Of a stretch of DNA of 64,000 nt, positions 14,301-29,165 are shown piece after piece. Under the pieces are notes generated by a model, which worked only from the letters and a program-made list of their open reading frames with translations, ran no database searches and was not told where the DNA came from. Numbering within the stretch: position 1 is the first letter of the stretch; the number at the start of each line of letters is the position of its first letter. The translations under genes and the position numbers were made by a program. The DNA comes from Glandiceps talaboti (taxonomy: Eukaryota; Hemichordata; Enteropneusta; Spengelidae), in assembly GCF_964340395.1 (NCBI RefSeq), contig NC_135563.1:4834422-4898421 (forward strand), in the 5' to 3' direction.

Positions 14301-15097
14301 TAGAATCACGAAACCTTCTCGTATATAGAGAACACTTCACCACCGACGTAATCTATCAGAACAAAAAAAGAGAGAAGAGTTCAAAACAAATGTTCAATGC
14401 AAACGATTAATGAAGGTATGGCATATATCATTTATTTTCAATTTATCGTCTCTGCAGTACGCATGATAGATTAATTTGAGATCATAATGGAAAACCATGA
14501 CAAAATCACCTACGCCACGATTCAATTAGAAACTATTACCTTAGGTATGAACTCGAGGTCATTGCCCTGTATGTCAAAGTAAAGATTACAAACAGCGAAA
14601 ACACTCGACCCCATGACCACTCCAAAGCACTCCTCGAAGTCCCTTTTTCATTATGCAGCAAAAGGTTATGAACTAGGTTTTTTTTAATGAACTATTGATG
14701 ATTTTAGTGATAGAAAGTCTTCTATCTATTTTAATCATGCTCTCTGTATCATGTCTGTTATAAAAAATACATTTCACTGCCAATATGTTACACAAGAAAT
14801 GCACCCACTGTACGTAGCTTACTTTTAAAGAATCGCATCTATTAACATCGACGTCCAGAACAATATTTTGTGAGACGTTTTGATGAAACAATTAAGTAGC
14901 GCATATACTAATACTATTGTCATAGTAGATGTTAGTTAACGGTGGGTAACCTTGCCAATATCCAATTAGTTTCATAGTTCAGTCTTGAAGAATGGTTGCA
15001 ATGAGTAACTTATTATGTAAATAAATACGCGTGCATATACACGTTGCTCCATTTCAATATTCAATCGTCTTTTATATAAACCTAAGTTACAAACACA
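11304..15097. other. Geneless stretch
   Basis: About 3.8 kb without a recognisable gene. The best open frame, 13741-14103 on the plus strand (120 codons), has no motif, signal peptide or membrane pattern I recognise. It lies between stop-rich flanks, so it is probably a chance frame. A TTGATTTGATTT motif near 11456-11470 may be a worn LINE tail. Confidence 0.5.
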
Positions 15098-15426
15098 AGT
15101 TCTCTTCTTCCACTTTAGATTGAGAAACAGACATGTTTCGAACAAGATCACTAGTCCTTCTTCAGTGTACTTGGTTCTGACAGAATGATCCAAATCTGCT
15201 TGAGGTGTTGTGTAAACTGAACAAGGTGTGAAACGTTTTGCTTCAATATATGTACATTCAGGTGTGTTGAACTACTTGTCAGTAATGCAAATCTAACTGT
15301 CCACATTCTTACTCAACACCTCCAGCAAATTCGGGTCATTCTGTCAGATATAATTAGGCACTGAAGAAGGACAAGTGATTCATTCGAAACTTGCATGTTT
15401 CTCAATCTGAAGTGGAAGAAGAGAAA
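15098..15426. mobile_element. Fold-back element with ~110-bp inverted arms
   Basis: 15101-15213 and 15313-15426 are imperfect reverse complements over about 110 bp, separated by about 100 bp. Both arms include the boxes CTCTTCTTCCACTT, AGATTGAGAAACA, GTCCTTCTTCAGTG, TGACAGAATGA and GAGGTGTTG. Each arm carries CTGAAGA about 18-20 bases before CGAAAC. That arrangement resembles the 3' or terminal repeat of Penelope-like elements, which can hold hammerhead ribozyme cores. No coding capacity is seen. Origin from PLE terminal repeats is inference. Confidence 0.75.
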
Positions 15427-16689
15427 TTTTGTTTAAAGAGAACTTGAGTGCTTCCATGATGAACATATTTAGTGTTAAACCCAAGTTAGGAATGAACATG
15501 AAGTGTTCTTTAATAAACAGTAGTCGGTAACACAGTTATGAGTAATATGTAGTCGAGTATGATTGATCTTTCTTTACGTGGACAATGGACATATTAAAGT
15601 GGCTTTACTCATTACCTTTGTTAATAGGAGGTGGACGGATTTTATATACCTGCTGTTACTCTGATTGTTAGTGATATGGACGGTTAAAGACATCTTTAAC
15701 ACTCTGTGTGCAAAGACTGCCTATGAGGATCAATGTATAAGATTCTGGATCACGATTTTAGTGAAGATCACAGTAATATTACTAGCCGTCGCTCTCCAGC
15801 CATCGTGATCATCATTCTTTGTTATCTAAGTAGTACAATTGGCTAATAGGAGAATTGTTCAGCGTTGGCGGAGGTATGTGATCTGCCCTCTAGTATAGGT
15901 GTTTCAAGGGGCGATAAGATCGTATTTTGTAGACACAATGCCGACAAATGGACCAGTTAACTGAATATCTATCACAGTTTGATTTGATTGATATGTCTTC
16001 ACGAAATTTTTCAGGAAATTCAAAGCAAATTGAAATGTGAAGGAAAGCAAACAGCGCTTTCTTCGGATATAAATTAAAATTATTCCCATAATAAAAAAAT
16101 AGAATTTAAGATGGAAGTTTGCCTCATTCAAATTCATAGAAAGCCTTCTAACAGAATAACAGTTTGTGAAATGGCATTGAGTATGCAAAGGCACAGCTGC
16201 TAAATATTTGGATTTGCTAAGTGAATGCTAATTAGCAAAGTGGATGATACATCACCTAATTGGTAAAATGATGCAAATTATGCATTACGCAAATTAGTTG
16301 AACATTGACAATGGCCCTATTATCTGTAGGAATTGTATAAAATCAAGATTTATTATTCATGATTTCCTCAATTTCTAAGCTCCATATGATTTCTGTCGCA
16401 CTGACTCATTTGCATAAATACCTTTACCAAAAACTTTATAGAACACGTGCTCCACATTATAATTTTACTTTTAAAAGTGAATTCTTAAAATATTGTTTAT
16501 TTTCAAAAGACCAACAAATGAGCAAATTACCTCTTAATATATCTGAGGTGTCTTAAAGCAGTAGGCACGGTGTGTTTAGTTATATGTAAAGTCATGAGTA
16601 AGTATGCAAAAGGATAATTTATGCACATATTGCTACCAAAGTCAATACCACTTTAAAGAACATGCGTATGAATATGTATTGTAATTGAC
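15427..16689. other. Geneless stretch
   Basis: No gene recognised. AT-rich DNA with several ATGCAAAT/ATTTGCAT-like motifs around 16260-16420. Confidence 0.5.
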
Positions 16690-16695
16690 AGACAT

Positions 16696-16736
<41 letters not shown>

Positions 16737-16737
16737 A
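16690..16737. repeat. (CAGA)n microsatellite
   Basis: About 11 CAGA units preceded by a single CATACAGA step. Confidence 0.95.
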
Positions 16738-18418
16738 CCATTGCATTACCTTCCCCAACGAGGTTAAAGGAAATGTAGTTCGTTATCCTTGTGTAATTCA
16801 TAATTATGTAGCTATACATCAACTAACTAATATCTGAATACCACTCCTGTCATAGCATGGTTCATATAACACGCGAAAGGAACATGATAGAAACAATATA
16901 CATGCGGGGGCGAGGGCATAAACTTCTTCACTGCCGGCAATGACTGTCAGTTTGACTTAACGACAAATATATATACTGTTTGAATAAGGTTATCACCTTT
17001 GAAAAAAAAGAAAATGTGTTGAGCAGAATACACATCCTTCCTGTCGTAATATAGGGGAATTCTTGATTTATTCTCAAGAAATGTATGTTGAACGTTACCG
17101 TAACTTTGTTTGATATAATAGGCCATTGGCAGGGCATGATGACAAGTAGAGGGGGTGGGGTCACCATGGAGTCATATTTCGTTGCAACGATATATCAATA
17201 CAATTACTGGTAATCGTTTGTTTTATGGGGGTCCATATGTACTGAAGCATTCATATTACAAAATAGGTTTTGCAGTGTAAATTGCAATTCATATGTAGTC
17301 AGTCATTTCGTGATGATCCCAAAACGCAGATGCAATTCCGCATATACATTTATGCATTCTATGTACGAACAATGGCATGGAGTAACCTGTTATCAGTTGT
17401 TTGCCTCATGCAGACGTTTCTATAGCAACGTGTGTGATATATGAAAGCAATAAAAGGTATTAGTTCTCTCAATTAATAAGTCTGATATTATCAAGTGGCA
17501 TGATCTCCTGCTAAGTTAATAGATGATGAATCGATATACGTTTTTCCTTAAAAGGTCATTTTTAATGCAATTTTGAATACCAATATATAATTGCTTTCAG
17601 AAACCTGGTAACTCGTAACGATTGATGAATACCAAAATGGTATTTTGAATATGAATATACGATAATCGAACTGGTTATCGAAAATTAAAGTGGGTGTAAA
17701 ATTCCGAAAAGAATCATTGACGAAAACCTATTGTGGCAGCTGTTTTTTGTATCACACTTGAAGCCATACCAGCCGTCAGCCTTCTGTCAAATTCAGTGTT
17801 ATTCCCTAATATTTTTCTTCGTTCAGTCAATAAATACGAGTGCGCTAGGGGACATTTGTCACTATGAGTCGCTAGACGAGTATATATTCCATATATATTG
17901 CATGCATCCCATATGTTTTGTTAAAGTTGGCTCGTGCATGGTATAAAGATCATAAACATTTGAACGTTTGTGGAAAGCGTACGTTTTATCGATCGTTTAT
18001 TAAGTCACGTATCAAAAATGTTTAACTGACTCGTCATGGTTTTATACCTCAATATCAACATGTCGTCTGATAGATGTGCTCCACATCGCGGGATGAGTCA
18101 GAAACGACTGTTACACCGAAAAGACTGAAAGTATGTATGTGAACGAATGTTTCTCATTGACCATTTCAGGGAACATGATCGAGTAAATGTATAGAAAAAA
18201 AAGAGTCAATTTAACATATGCATACACATAAGCTATATCTTACAATATGATCAGGGTCATAGTGCGTGTAATCAGTCGTGAAGACTGCTGGCATCTGTAT
18301 AACATAAATGCCATCTATTGTATTAAAGATTGATCGTCAGATGTCTCTTCAGAGCCATAGCTTTTCTAATGAATATCAATATAATTATGAGATGACCATG
18401 CAGCACCACAACATTAAA
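16738..18418. other. Geneless stretch
   Basis: No supported gene, RNA or named repeat. Short open frames are scattered and have no recognisable motif. Confidence 0.5.
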
Positions 18419-18703
18419 ATGTATGTATGTATGTATGTATGTATGTATGTATGTATGTATGTACGTATGTACGTATGTATGTATGTATGTATGTATGTAC
18501 GTATGTACGTATGTGCGTATGTATGTATGTATGTATGTATGTATGTATGTATGCATGTATGTATGTATGTATGTATGTATGTATGTATGCATGTATGCAT
18601 GTATGCATGTATGTATGTATGTATGTATGTATGTATGTATGTATGTACGTATGTACGTATGTATGTATGTATGTATGTATGTATGTATGTATGTATGTAT
18701 GTA
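18419..18703. repeat. (TATG)n array with TACG and TATGCA variants, 3' flank of PLE copy 2
   Basis: About 285 bp of TATG units with ACGT, GCGT and GCAT variants. It abuts the 3' end of the Penelope-like element. The open frames on both strands are repeat translations. Confidence 0.95.
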
Positions 18704-19999
18704 GAAGTGCATAAGGAACGAGTGAGACAGTCCAAATAAATAGATGTAATCCGACGTTTCGAATAAAAATTCTTTTCCAAGGTTTACAAGGCTGACATAG
18801 TTGGTTCATACCTGACTATATCTGAATGTTATGGAATTGAACGACAACCATGCGAGGTTGACTATTATACATGTAAAGGGTTCTAAAATTCAGACGCACC
18901 AAAAAGAACCCTATATAACACGCCTGAAATATAGATTAAGCGTAGTTAGACAGGAAATGATGTAAATAATCTATTAATTGCAATGGGTTCCAGGGTCCTG
19001 GGAAGGAAAATGATTTCCTCTTCCTTCAATCTCAACGATTCTCATCGCCAGAAACCTTACAAATTCCTGAAATAGAAATATCTGATACACAATGATCGTT
19101 GGTAATAAAATGCATAGATACTGGATAGTTACGATTCTTTTGTCTGGTCAAACGGAGATGTTACACGAAACGATAACCAAGACGACGTACAGTCGAACCT
19201 ATATATTTAAAAAAAAAAACATTTCTGGCATGTAATGCAATACACTACGTTAGTACTAATACAGGTAAAGCTACTCGTAACAGTGACAATGTTCTTAGGG
19301 CCAAAAACATGATTAGTATTAATAATGAAACGACATGTACCACATCGAGTACGATCGCATGGAAATGAACCAACATTAATTTCCAATCAATGTTGTTCTG
19401 TATGGACCACCATATCTCTAAGATTGGTATCACGACGCCAAGCTGTTAAAGATGCTTCAGGAAATAATGAATTGGTAACCCTATTAGAACGTAAGATATT
19501 AAAATGCTTGTATATTATGTTCTTAACTCTAGTTGAAAAGGGATGGTATGTAAGAGTCAACATGGGACAATCGTTGTTACTCTTCTGATCATGTGATTTG
19601 GTACAAGCTTCCCTAGACAAAGATGACACCTTGAGTAAAGCCGCATTGATTGGCAACCGACGTTGATGGAAGTACGTGCAAAATTCAGCAGACCTTTCTC
19701 TGAAATCCAAATCAATACTACAAATACGACGGAAACGAAGTAATTGTGAATAGGGAATGAAATCTTTACACTTATTAGGATGTGATAAACCATACTGCAA
19801 ATGAATCAGTAGGTTTAGTATAATAGATGTAGCTATATCATCACCATCAATCCTAAGGGAGATGTCAAGGTAATTGATAGTTAGTTCCGAAATATTATAA
19901 GTATACTGAATAGCAGGATTAAAATTGCATATGTAATGAATAGATTGCATTAGTTCCTCAAGTTTGAGTGAAGCCGCACCAATGCCATCATATATCTAA
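18704..19999 (-). mobile_element. 5'-truncated Penelope-like retroelement (copy 2)
   Basis: About 1.3 kb on the minus strand, bounded on both sides by (TATG)n. From high to low coordinates it holds the tail of the reverse transcriptase beginning at the degraded catalytic RY-[ID]D region (about 19975-19998), the conserved IPYSQ/RRIC region, a Cys-rich linker, a GIY-YIG-type endonuclease and a 3' non-coding part. The last ~430 bp is shared with 10628-11058. Penelope-like elements insert DNA through target-primed reverse transcription with a GIY-YIG nuclease. 5' truncation is normal for this mode. Frameshifts and stops show that the copy is inactive. Confidence 0.88.
18930..19999 (-). pseudogene. 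Penelope-like reverse transcriptase / GIY-YIG endonuclease, broken
   Basis: A continuous minus-strand frame (19387-19950) carries the C-terminal half of a PLE reverse transcriptase. Visible landmarks, in order, are YLDISLRID, GLSHPNKCKDFIPYSQLLR, FRRICSIDLDF, the LTLTYHPFSTRVKNII block and AWRRDTNLRDMVV, all characteristic of the family. A stop then follows. In another frame, at about 19329-19375, comes CDRTRCGTCRF, and at 19221-19255 NVVYCITCQKC, the Cys-rich lead-in to the nuclease. KYIGSTVRRLGYRF (about 19175-19213) matches the GIY-YIG core, but a run of A/T has shifted the frame and a stop follows. RLKEEEIIFLPRTLEP (about 18990-19035) is the domain end. The catalytic palm is missing upstream, so no active enzyme can be made. 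Family assignment is firm; the exact subfamily was not determined. Confidence 0.85.
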
Positions 20000-20099
20000 A
20001 TGGTATGTATGTATGTATGTATGTATGTATGTATGTATGTACGTATGTATGTATGTATGTATGTATGTATGTATGTATGTATGTATGTATGTATGTATG

Positions 20100-20138
<39 letters not shown>

Positions 20139-20150
20139 ATGTATGTATTT
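20000..20150. repeat. (TATG)n / (TG)n array, 5' flank of PLE copy 2
   Basis: TATG units at about 20003-20099, a (TG)n core at about 20099-20122, then more TATG units to about 20148. The array begins at the truncation point of the Penelope-like element. Confidence 0.95.
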
Positions 20151-20274
20151 TATTGTTGCAATGACGGACACCTTTATTACCTTGATTACGAGCTGATCAA
20201 TGTTAGATACCTTGTTGGAACGATTATCGTACATATATACCCTTTTTTTTCCTTCCTTTCCACTAAATCCACAG

Positions 20275-20495
20275 TCTGCTATATCACCACTACAGTTACT
20301 GTATATCAGGTTCCAGTATCACCAAAAGTAACTCTCGTCACCGATCACACGACCCGTATCAATCTAAGATACAACCAAACCAATCAATCCGCTCGATGTA
20401 AAGCTGTCTCGGGCCAATCCACCACAGACACTCAAATCACAGCAGCAGGATCAACTTTCAACCTTCGAACGAATAGAAGTACACTTTTTCAATAA
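20275..20495 (+). CDS. Weak exon candidate after a strong 3' splice-site context
   Basis: I do not recognise this sequence. A long pyrimidine tract followed by CCACAG ends at 20274, a textbook splice-acceptor context. The downstream frame stays open to a TAA at 20493-20495 and is more C-rich than its surroundings. The encoded stretch is Thr/Ser/Val-rich (PVSPKVTLVTDHTTRINLRY, then CKAVSG), loosely like a beta-sandwich extracellular domain (Ig or FN3). No family signature is decisive. A GATGTAAAG near 20395 could be a donor. No neighbouring exon was found. It could easily be a chance frame. Confidence 0.2.
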
Positions 20496-23770
<3,275 letters not shown>

Positions 23771-23960
23771 AATTAAATTAATAACACTTGCGCTCGGGCA
23801 ATATCACAATTAAATGCCTGCCCTCGGGCTGGCACTCTTTACCAAAATATTTTCCTCACCTTTGGCGTGGGCATCATCAAAATTTTGGCAAAGAGTACCA
23901 ACCCTTGTGAAGGCATTATATTATGATATTGCCCTCACTGGGAAGTGTTGTTATTTAATT
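23771..23960. mobile_element. Short fold-back (MITE-like) element
   Basis: The two halves of this ~190-bp segment are imperfect inverted repeats of about 75-80 bp. The left half carries AATAACACTTGCG, GGGCAATATCA and GGCACTCTTTACCAAAAT. The right half carries their complements, TTTTGGCAAAGAGTACC, TGATATTGCCC and GGAAGTGTTGTTATT. Both ends are AATTAAAT-like. There is no coding capacity. This suits a non-autonomous DNA transposon, which could fold into a long hairpin if transcribed. Confidence 0.8.
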
Positions 23961-26900
23961 ATATATATCACTTAAATATAATTGATAATGATATATTGTT
24001 GATGTTTATTGATATTCAATGCGTACATGTATGCCCATGGCAAGTAAGACGCAACCTGATTGGCTGTGTTTCTCACTGACGAGAAATTCGTTTGCATGTG
24101 CGCCAGTTCAGATGTAGAGGGGGCGATCAGGCTAAAAAATGTAAACATGTACCAAGAAGGTCAATTCATGCAAAATAACGAAGGTAAAATAGCAATGAAC
24201 GATTAGCCGACATCTACATCAGATTTTAAGCAGATTGCTGTTGTTCATGCTTTACCGATTTATAAAGTTTGTTCATTCCAGATGTGGAAAATGTTGCAAT
24301 TTATCTTCGCGGTGGGGGGTGTCTTTGGGGCAATTCTGTAGAAGACAGCAGTCTTTTTAACGCTAGAATGATTGAAATATGAATAATTTTGTAATCGTAA
24401 GATTATGATTTAAACGACGTCCACACACACGGCGCCACACACGACGATGACTGGTGGCGCTATACATCACAAATCCATATGCGGTAAATCATTGCCAATA
24501 ACACACAACATTAGAACTATTAATGAGCCGCATGAAATCATGAATGGCAATTTCGATATACATTCAAACTATTACATTCAATATAATTGACTAATAATGA
24601 TTATATGAATATACATTACTGTATTTTATACTAGTAAAAAAATGTTTAGCTTATCGTATTGTATTAGTTGGAATACCATAACAAAGGATGTCTTTCTATA
24701 GCTAGTTACAACAACTTATGTTATAATAATTATAATAATTATAATAACTAAATCTTTACAAATGTGTATAAATAATTACGATGGGTCAGACAATTACAGC
24801 CTTAATATTTAAGAATGTGGGCTTATTGGACCAGGTATAAATGCGTTAATCTTTATTGCTGAATCCAACATTTATATAATTCTAGTCACCATTTCATGTA
24901 CATGTATGAACTTTATTCTAGCGCCACCAACGATTTCTAGGGGTAATGTGGAATATAGAATTTGTGAAGATCATAGTTTTCCCACGTTCAAATTTGAAAC
25001 TTCTCATTGTAATTAATCGTGCGTTTCTTTCGTTAAAGGTCCAGGGTATAACCCCTTTGTTTTTAAACGAAAGGCAGTCCAATATTAAGATACATCACGT
25101 ATCACTTTTCATAGAAGACATTTCCCTGGTAATGAAATACAAGTCCATATGGATGGGAAATAGGTAATACATTTATTTGGATCTGCATCAGCAAAACAAA
25201 TGTACTATGCTGTTTTTCAATTGATAATTAATATAAAATGTCACAACCAAAGCCTACAAGTATATTTGTAACTCAATAAATTGCAAAATAGTAAAAAATG
25301 TGGAAAAACTTTATTAACACAGGTAATCACTTGTGATCCCAACTAAACCCAGATAAAGACACGAAGTGGCCCTATTTAATATATAGAGAAGCGACATAAT
25401 GGTTGCAGAGATATATTGGACATGATGTAGAGATTTTTAGAGTTCAAAATGTTCATTTTCCAACCACTTCCTGTGTGTACAATAACAAGCTTTCACAAGT
25501 TATTTTCGTTGTGTTGTTGCAATTATTGAGTAACAACAGACGTAATAAAGTTATTGTTATCATTTAGATATCCCAAGTGAGTACCCATTCTCGCCCAAAA
25601 GACAAAATGAAGTGTTTTGAGTTAGTTAACGTAATCCGAATTGCTCTTTAACATATTTTCTTTTCCTTGTCACACGATGGCCTTTACGTTCGACAGCTAA
25701 AATACAAGTCTATATCATAATTGACGGAGCTGAAGATGTCTATGTGCACTGTCGTAAGTAGTAAGAATCATGTATCTCACTATGTCGCCACAGATGGCGC
25801 TATCGCTGTATCTACTGTCAAGTCCAACTGTGATAATCAGGTATACATGTGGATTACATGTTATTCCTGAATACATGATCTTGCTTTTCCTTGAAAAATG
25901 CTGTATGAGTGCCAATACTTTAATACGTCATCCTCCGATTACTTAGCGCTCCTAGTATAGTGTTCCTAGTGGCCAAACAAGGCAATCTTTCGTCTTTCTG
26001 ATAACTTGACTGTGGTGTATAACGTGTGACAACTCAAGATGTATCATCAAATTGAATCAAGGAATCGAATATAACAGTGCAAAGAGGCACTGTCTGGATG
26101 TTAGCTGGAGAAAATAGTATCTTGTACGGTCAACTATTAGATGCATGTCGTTTGACAAACACAAATCATGGTGGATATATTTGGTGGCCGAAAACAAACT
26201 TTTAAGTTAAGAAAAGAGGTTTTCTCAAGATATCAACATTTATCTGAGATGAAAATGAAGAAAGCGTACCCTGAAGAATAGAGTTGAGCAATGAATAATA
26301 AACTGTCAAAGGTACTCACAACGACCATAAGTTTGAGCACCCCTTCCTATTGTTCTTTTGCCCCTTCCCCGGTCCATTGCCTCACAGATTGAAGTATATT
26401 TAAATGAGGGATAATGAAAGCGACGATATCTACATATCAACACAATTAATCGTGTCCCTACCTTGTAACACGTGTGTAGTCCTTATCAATTAGAAAATTC
26501 ACTGAAGTTTCGATTAATAATTCTTTGTCAAACGTTATAATCAAGATGATCACGACGAATATCAATGTACATACTACTGATAGAACTTCCTGTGTGTACA
26601 ATAACAAAAGTTCGAGTAACGTATGCATAGAATAGAAGGATTCCACGGGGTCGTGAATGTGACACTACATCTTGCAGATTTCAGTTAACGGCCACAGTCG
26701 AGCGCCACCAAGTGTTGAAGTATTAATTCTGATAAAACTGTGTATTAAGGTATTCAGAGTACACCACAATATACTCTGAGCTATTTTCTTCTAAATGTAA
26801 GTCTGCGCATTAAAGGACACGAACTACATTCGATCGTTTTCCTGTCATACTATTCCATATGGTGATTTACATATTTTATTGTACTTATTAACTAAAACAT

Positions 26901-27922
26901 GTTTAATCATTACAAGGAACCGTGCAATATCTAGCACAGCAGTTCAAGCCAAATAAGTGAATGGGTGTTCACTAAAAACTGCCATTGACACAGGGAAGGT
27001 AACGTAACTACACATGTATAAACTTGTCAACAGAAGATTTCAAACTCTTTGAAAGTAGAAACCAGACCCTATATGAATTTTATGCAAGTGTTTAGTATTT
27101 AGATTATATATCTCTTGACACTCATGACGGATTTCGTCTGATAATTTTGTGAGACTGAAAAACCCGCGCTGTCTCTTCACTTGGCGTGGTATAATTTAAT
27201 TGTTTGCATCTCTAGAATTGCTTGTATTGTTACTGATAAAGTGATCAATAACACTTATAATAGCTGATAAATCATTGAGGTTACCTTGCCTGAAATTGGT
27301 ATCATATCATTTATTAATTTTTTCTCTGTTTGAATCAGGCTCCAGGCCCATATAAACAAGCATAAACAGTAATGACAAAAACATTCAATAGAAAATATCT
27401 CTGCAATGCCTGCACTGGAGAGAATCACGGTACATACGTGAATAAACAGAATGTACATAAACATCGCTACTGTTTTGCCACTTTCTTAACAAAGTTGTAG
27501 ACATCTTTCCGGACAAGTTCGCCAAAAAACAAAAGTGAATGAGAAACAAAATAGAAATTATACTACACCAATTGAACATATTACAAAAAGACAACAATAC
27601 AAATTAGAACAAAAAGACAAATGGTTTGCTCCTTGAAATTAACCCTGCCTTTGTACCTATATTTGTAGCTACCAAGTGGTCATCAATGAAAACTAAAATG
27701 AATATGGTGCTATGAAATACCCCAGTTATTATTACTGTAACAATAATAATCATCCATTGTTGGAATTCAGCTCAAACTTTCTTGTTTTCAAATATCTCTA
27801 AAACGCCCCAAAGAAGTACATTAGCCCCTACAACTGTTGACTCAATGTTATGAGTGACTGTGTAATCACAATCGTAAATATTGGCAATAAAGACGGAACA
27901 GTGATAAGCCAGTGATAAAGAA
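23961..27922. other. Geneless stretch
   Basis: About 4 kb without a recognised gene. A 22-base motif beginning ACTTCCTGTGTGTACAATAA occurs at about 25468 and again at about 26586, with no wider similarity between the two sites. AT-rich throughout, with scattered short frames. Confidence 0.5.
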
Positions 27923-28135
27923 GTGAATTGAATTGAATTTATTTCCACAAGATACATAAGATAATAACAATACAAAAGAAAAATATCATTAATAAGAAAA
28001 TGTTCTGGTGAGGACCATGGAAACAGTTCACTTGAAACTAATCTAGTCCATGGTCCCGAGTGCCTCAAATCACACTTGCTTGTTAAGATAAACGTTTCGT
28101 CATGTATTAATTTGTTATCATAGAGCGCCATCAAG
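27923..28135 (-). mobile_element. Non-LTR retrotransposon or SINE 3' end with (TTCAA)n tail
   Basis: Read on the minus strand, the region ends in GGAAATAAATTCAATTCAATTC, an AATAAA-containing 3' end followed by tandem TTCAA units. This is typical of LINE/SINE tails in invertebrates. Upstream, 28008-28052 holds two near-complementary copies of CCATGGTCC/GGACCATGG about 30 bp apart. No coding part is attached. Confidence 0.55.
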
Positions 28136-28489
28136 CGGGGATACGCTACCTAAGAGCTCAAAACTGTCTATCGTATGAAAAATACGACAACCCACTTAAT
28201 ATCAAAGGGCGTCGACGTAAAGTAAAATAAATGAAACCAACGATGCAAATTAATAATGGAATCTGACAATTTTATGGCCCCTAGGTATCAACGGGATACC
28301 ATGCCCATGAACCCGAACTTCGAAAAGGAGCAATGCGAGTTTTGCATGTGCTTCTATGATTTTCCAACCCTTCAAAGAGAACCGTCTCCAGTATCGGTTT
28401 TCAGAAATCCCTTGACTATTGATATTAAACATCAAATCTCCACAGAACATAAACCAAAGCACATTTTCGATAAAAACCTTAATCCTCGA
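28136..28489. other. Unassigned sequence between retroelement fragments
   Basis: Open frames exist on both strands (plus 28256-28501, 81 codons; minus 28250-28462, 70 codons). Neither has a recognisable domain. It may be part of the flanking retroelement's 3' region. Confidence 0.4.
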
Positions 28490-28850
28490 ATCCTTATATA
28501 AAGCGCATTACCTTAAAATAATCATGACAAGAATAAAAACAAAACAACAACAAATACACCATTCTTAAAAAATATTAACAATCACAAGAAAAAACATCAG
28601 TAAAAATGTACATATACATAAAGTTAAAAATATACACAGTCCCTAATGGCAAGTAAGCGTTCAAACAGCTTACCTGTCGCATGAATTGAAGGAGCAGCTT
28701 GGAGCTGCGATGGCAAGGCATTCCATAGACGAATGGCACAGATTGGAAAAGCTCGATTACCATAATACACAGTGCTGCCAATAGTTTGGTGTAAATTAAT
28801 GGTACCATACCACCTTTAGATAGGCTAGGATGGTGCAATTCCATTGATTA
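28490..28850 (-). pseudogene. Non-LTR retrotransposon: C-terminal end of reverse transcriptase ORF plus 3' region
   Basis: The minus-strand frame at about 28624-28815 encodes GNRAFPICAIRLWNALPSQL, then SIHATGKLFERLLAIRDCVYF and a TAA stop at 28624-28626. The G-x-R-x-F/RLWN-x-LP pattern followed by a short helix and stop is the characteristic C-terminus of LINE-type (CR1/Jockey/RTE-like) ORF2 proteins. Upstream of about 28815 the frame does not continue, so only the last ~60 residues survive. The 3' non-coding part runs down to about 28500 and includes a GCGCTTTATATAA-like motif. Clade is not resolvable from this piece. Confidence 0.78.
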
Positions 28851-29021
28851 CTTTAAAAGTAATACATACAATTTTGAATTCATTTGAACAGAGAGCCACT
28901 GTAAATCATGAGGAATTAGAGTAACATTGTTACGAGTTGGAAAGTCGATCACCAATCGTTAGTCAATAACCTTACCAGTTCAATTCAAGACGAGAGTATA
29001 CCATATATGTATGTCGACGCC
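28851..29021. other. Spacer between retroelement fragments
   Basis: No feature recognised. Confidence 0.5.
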
Positions 29022-29077
<56 letters not shown>

Positions 29078-29165
29078 GTGGTGGTGATGGTGGTGGTGAT
29101 GATGATGATGATGATGATTGTTGTTGTTTGTTGTTTATTTGATCCACTCAAGAGATGCATTTAGT
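29022..29165 (-). mobile_element. LINE/SINE 3' tail with (ATC)n extension
   Basis: On the minus strand the sequence reads GAGTGGATCAAATAAACAAC, then AACAATC and a long (ATC)n tract, which appears as (GAT)n with GGT interruptions on the plus strand at 29022-29120. An AATAAA-type end extended into a simple repeat is usual for target-primed retroelements. The body upstream (29165-29700) was not recognised. Confidence 0.6.

Noticed and set aside
25468-26610. 22-base motif present at 25468 and 26586 as ends of an element
   Set aside because: Direct, not inverted, and with no flanking similarity; could be coincidence or two tiny remnants.
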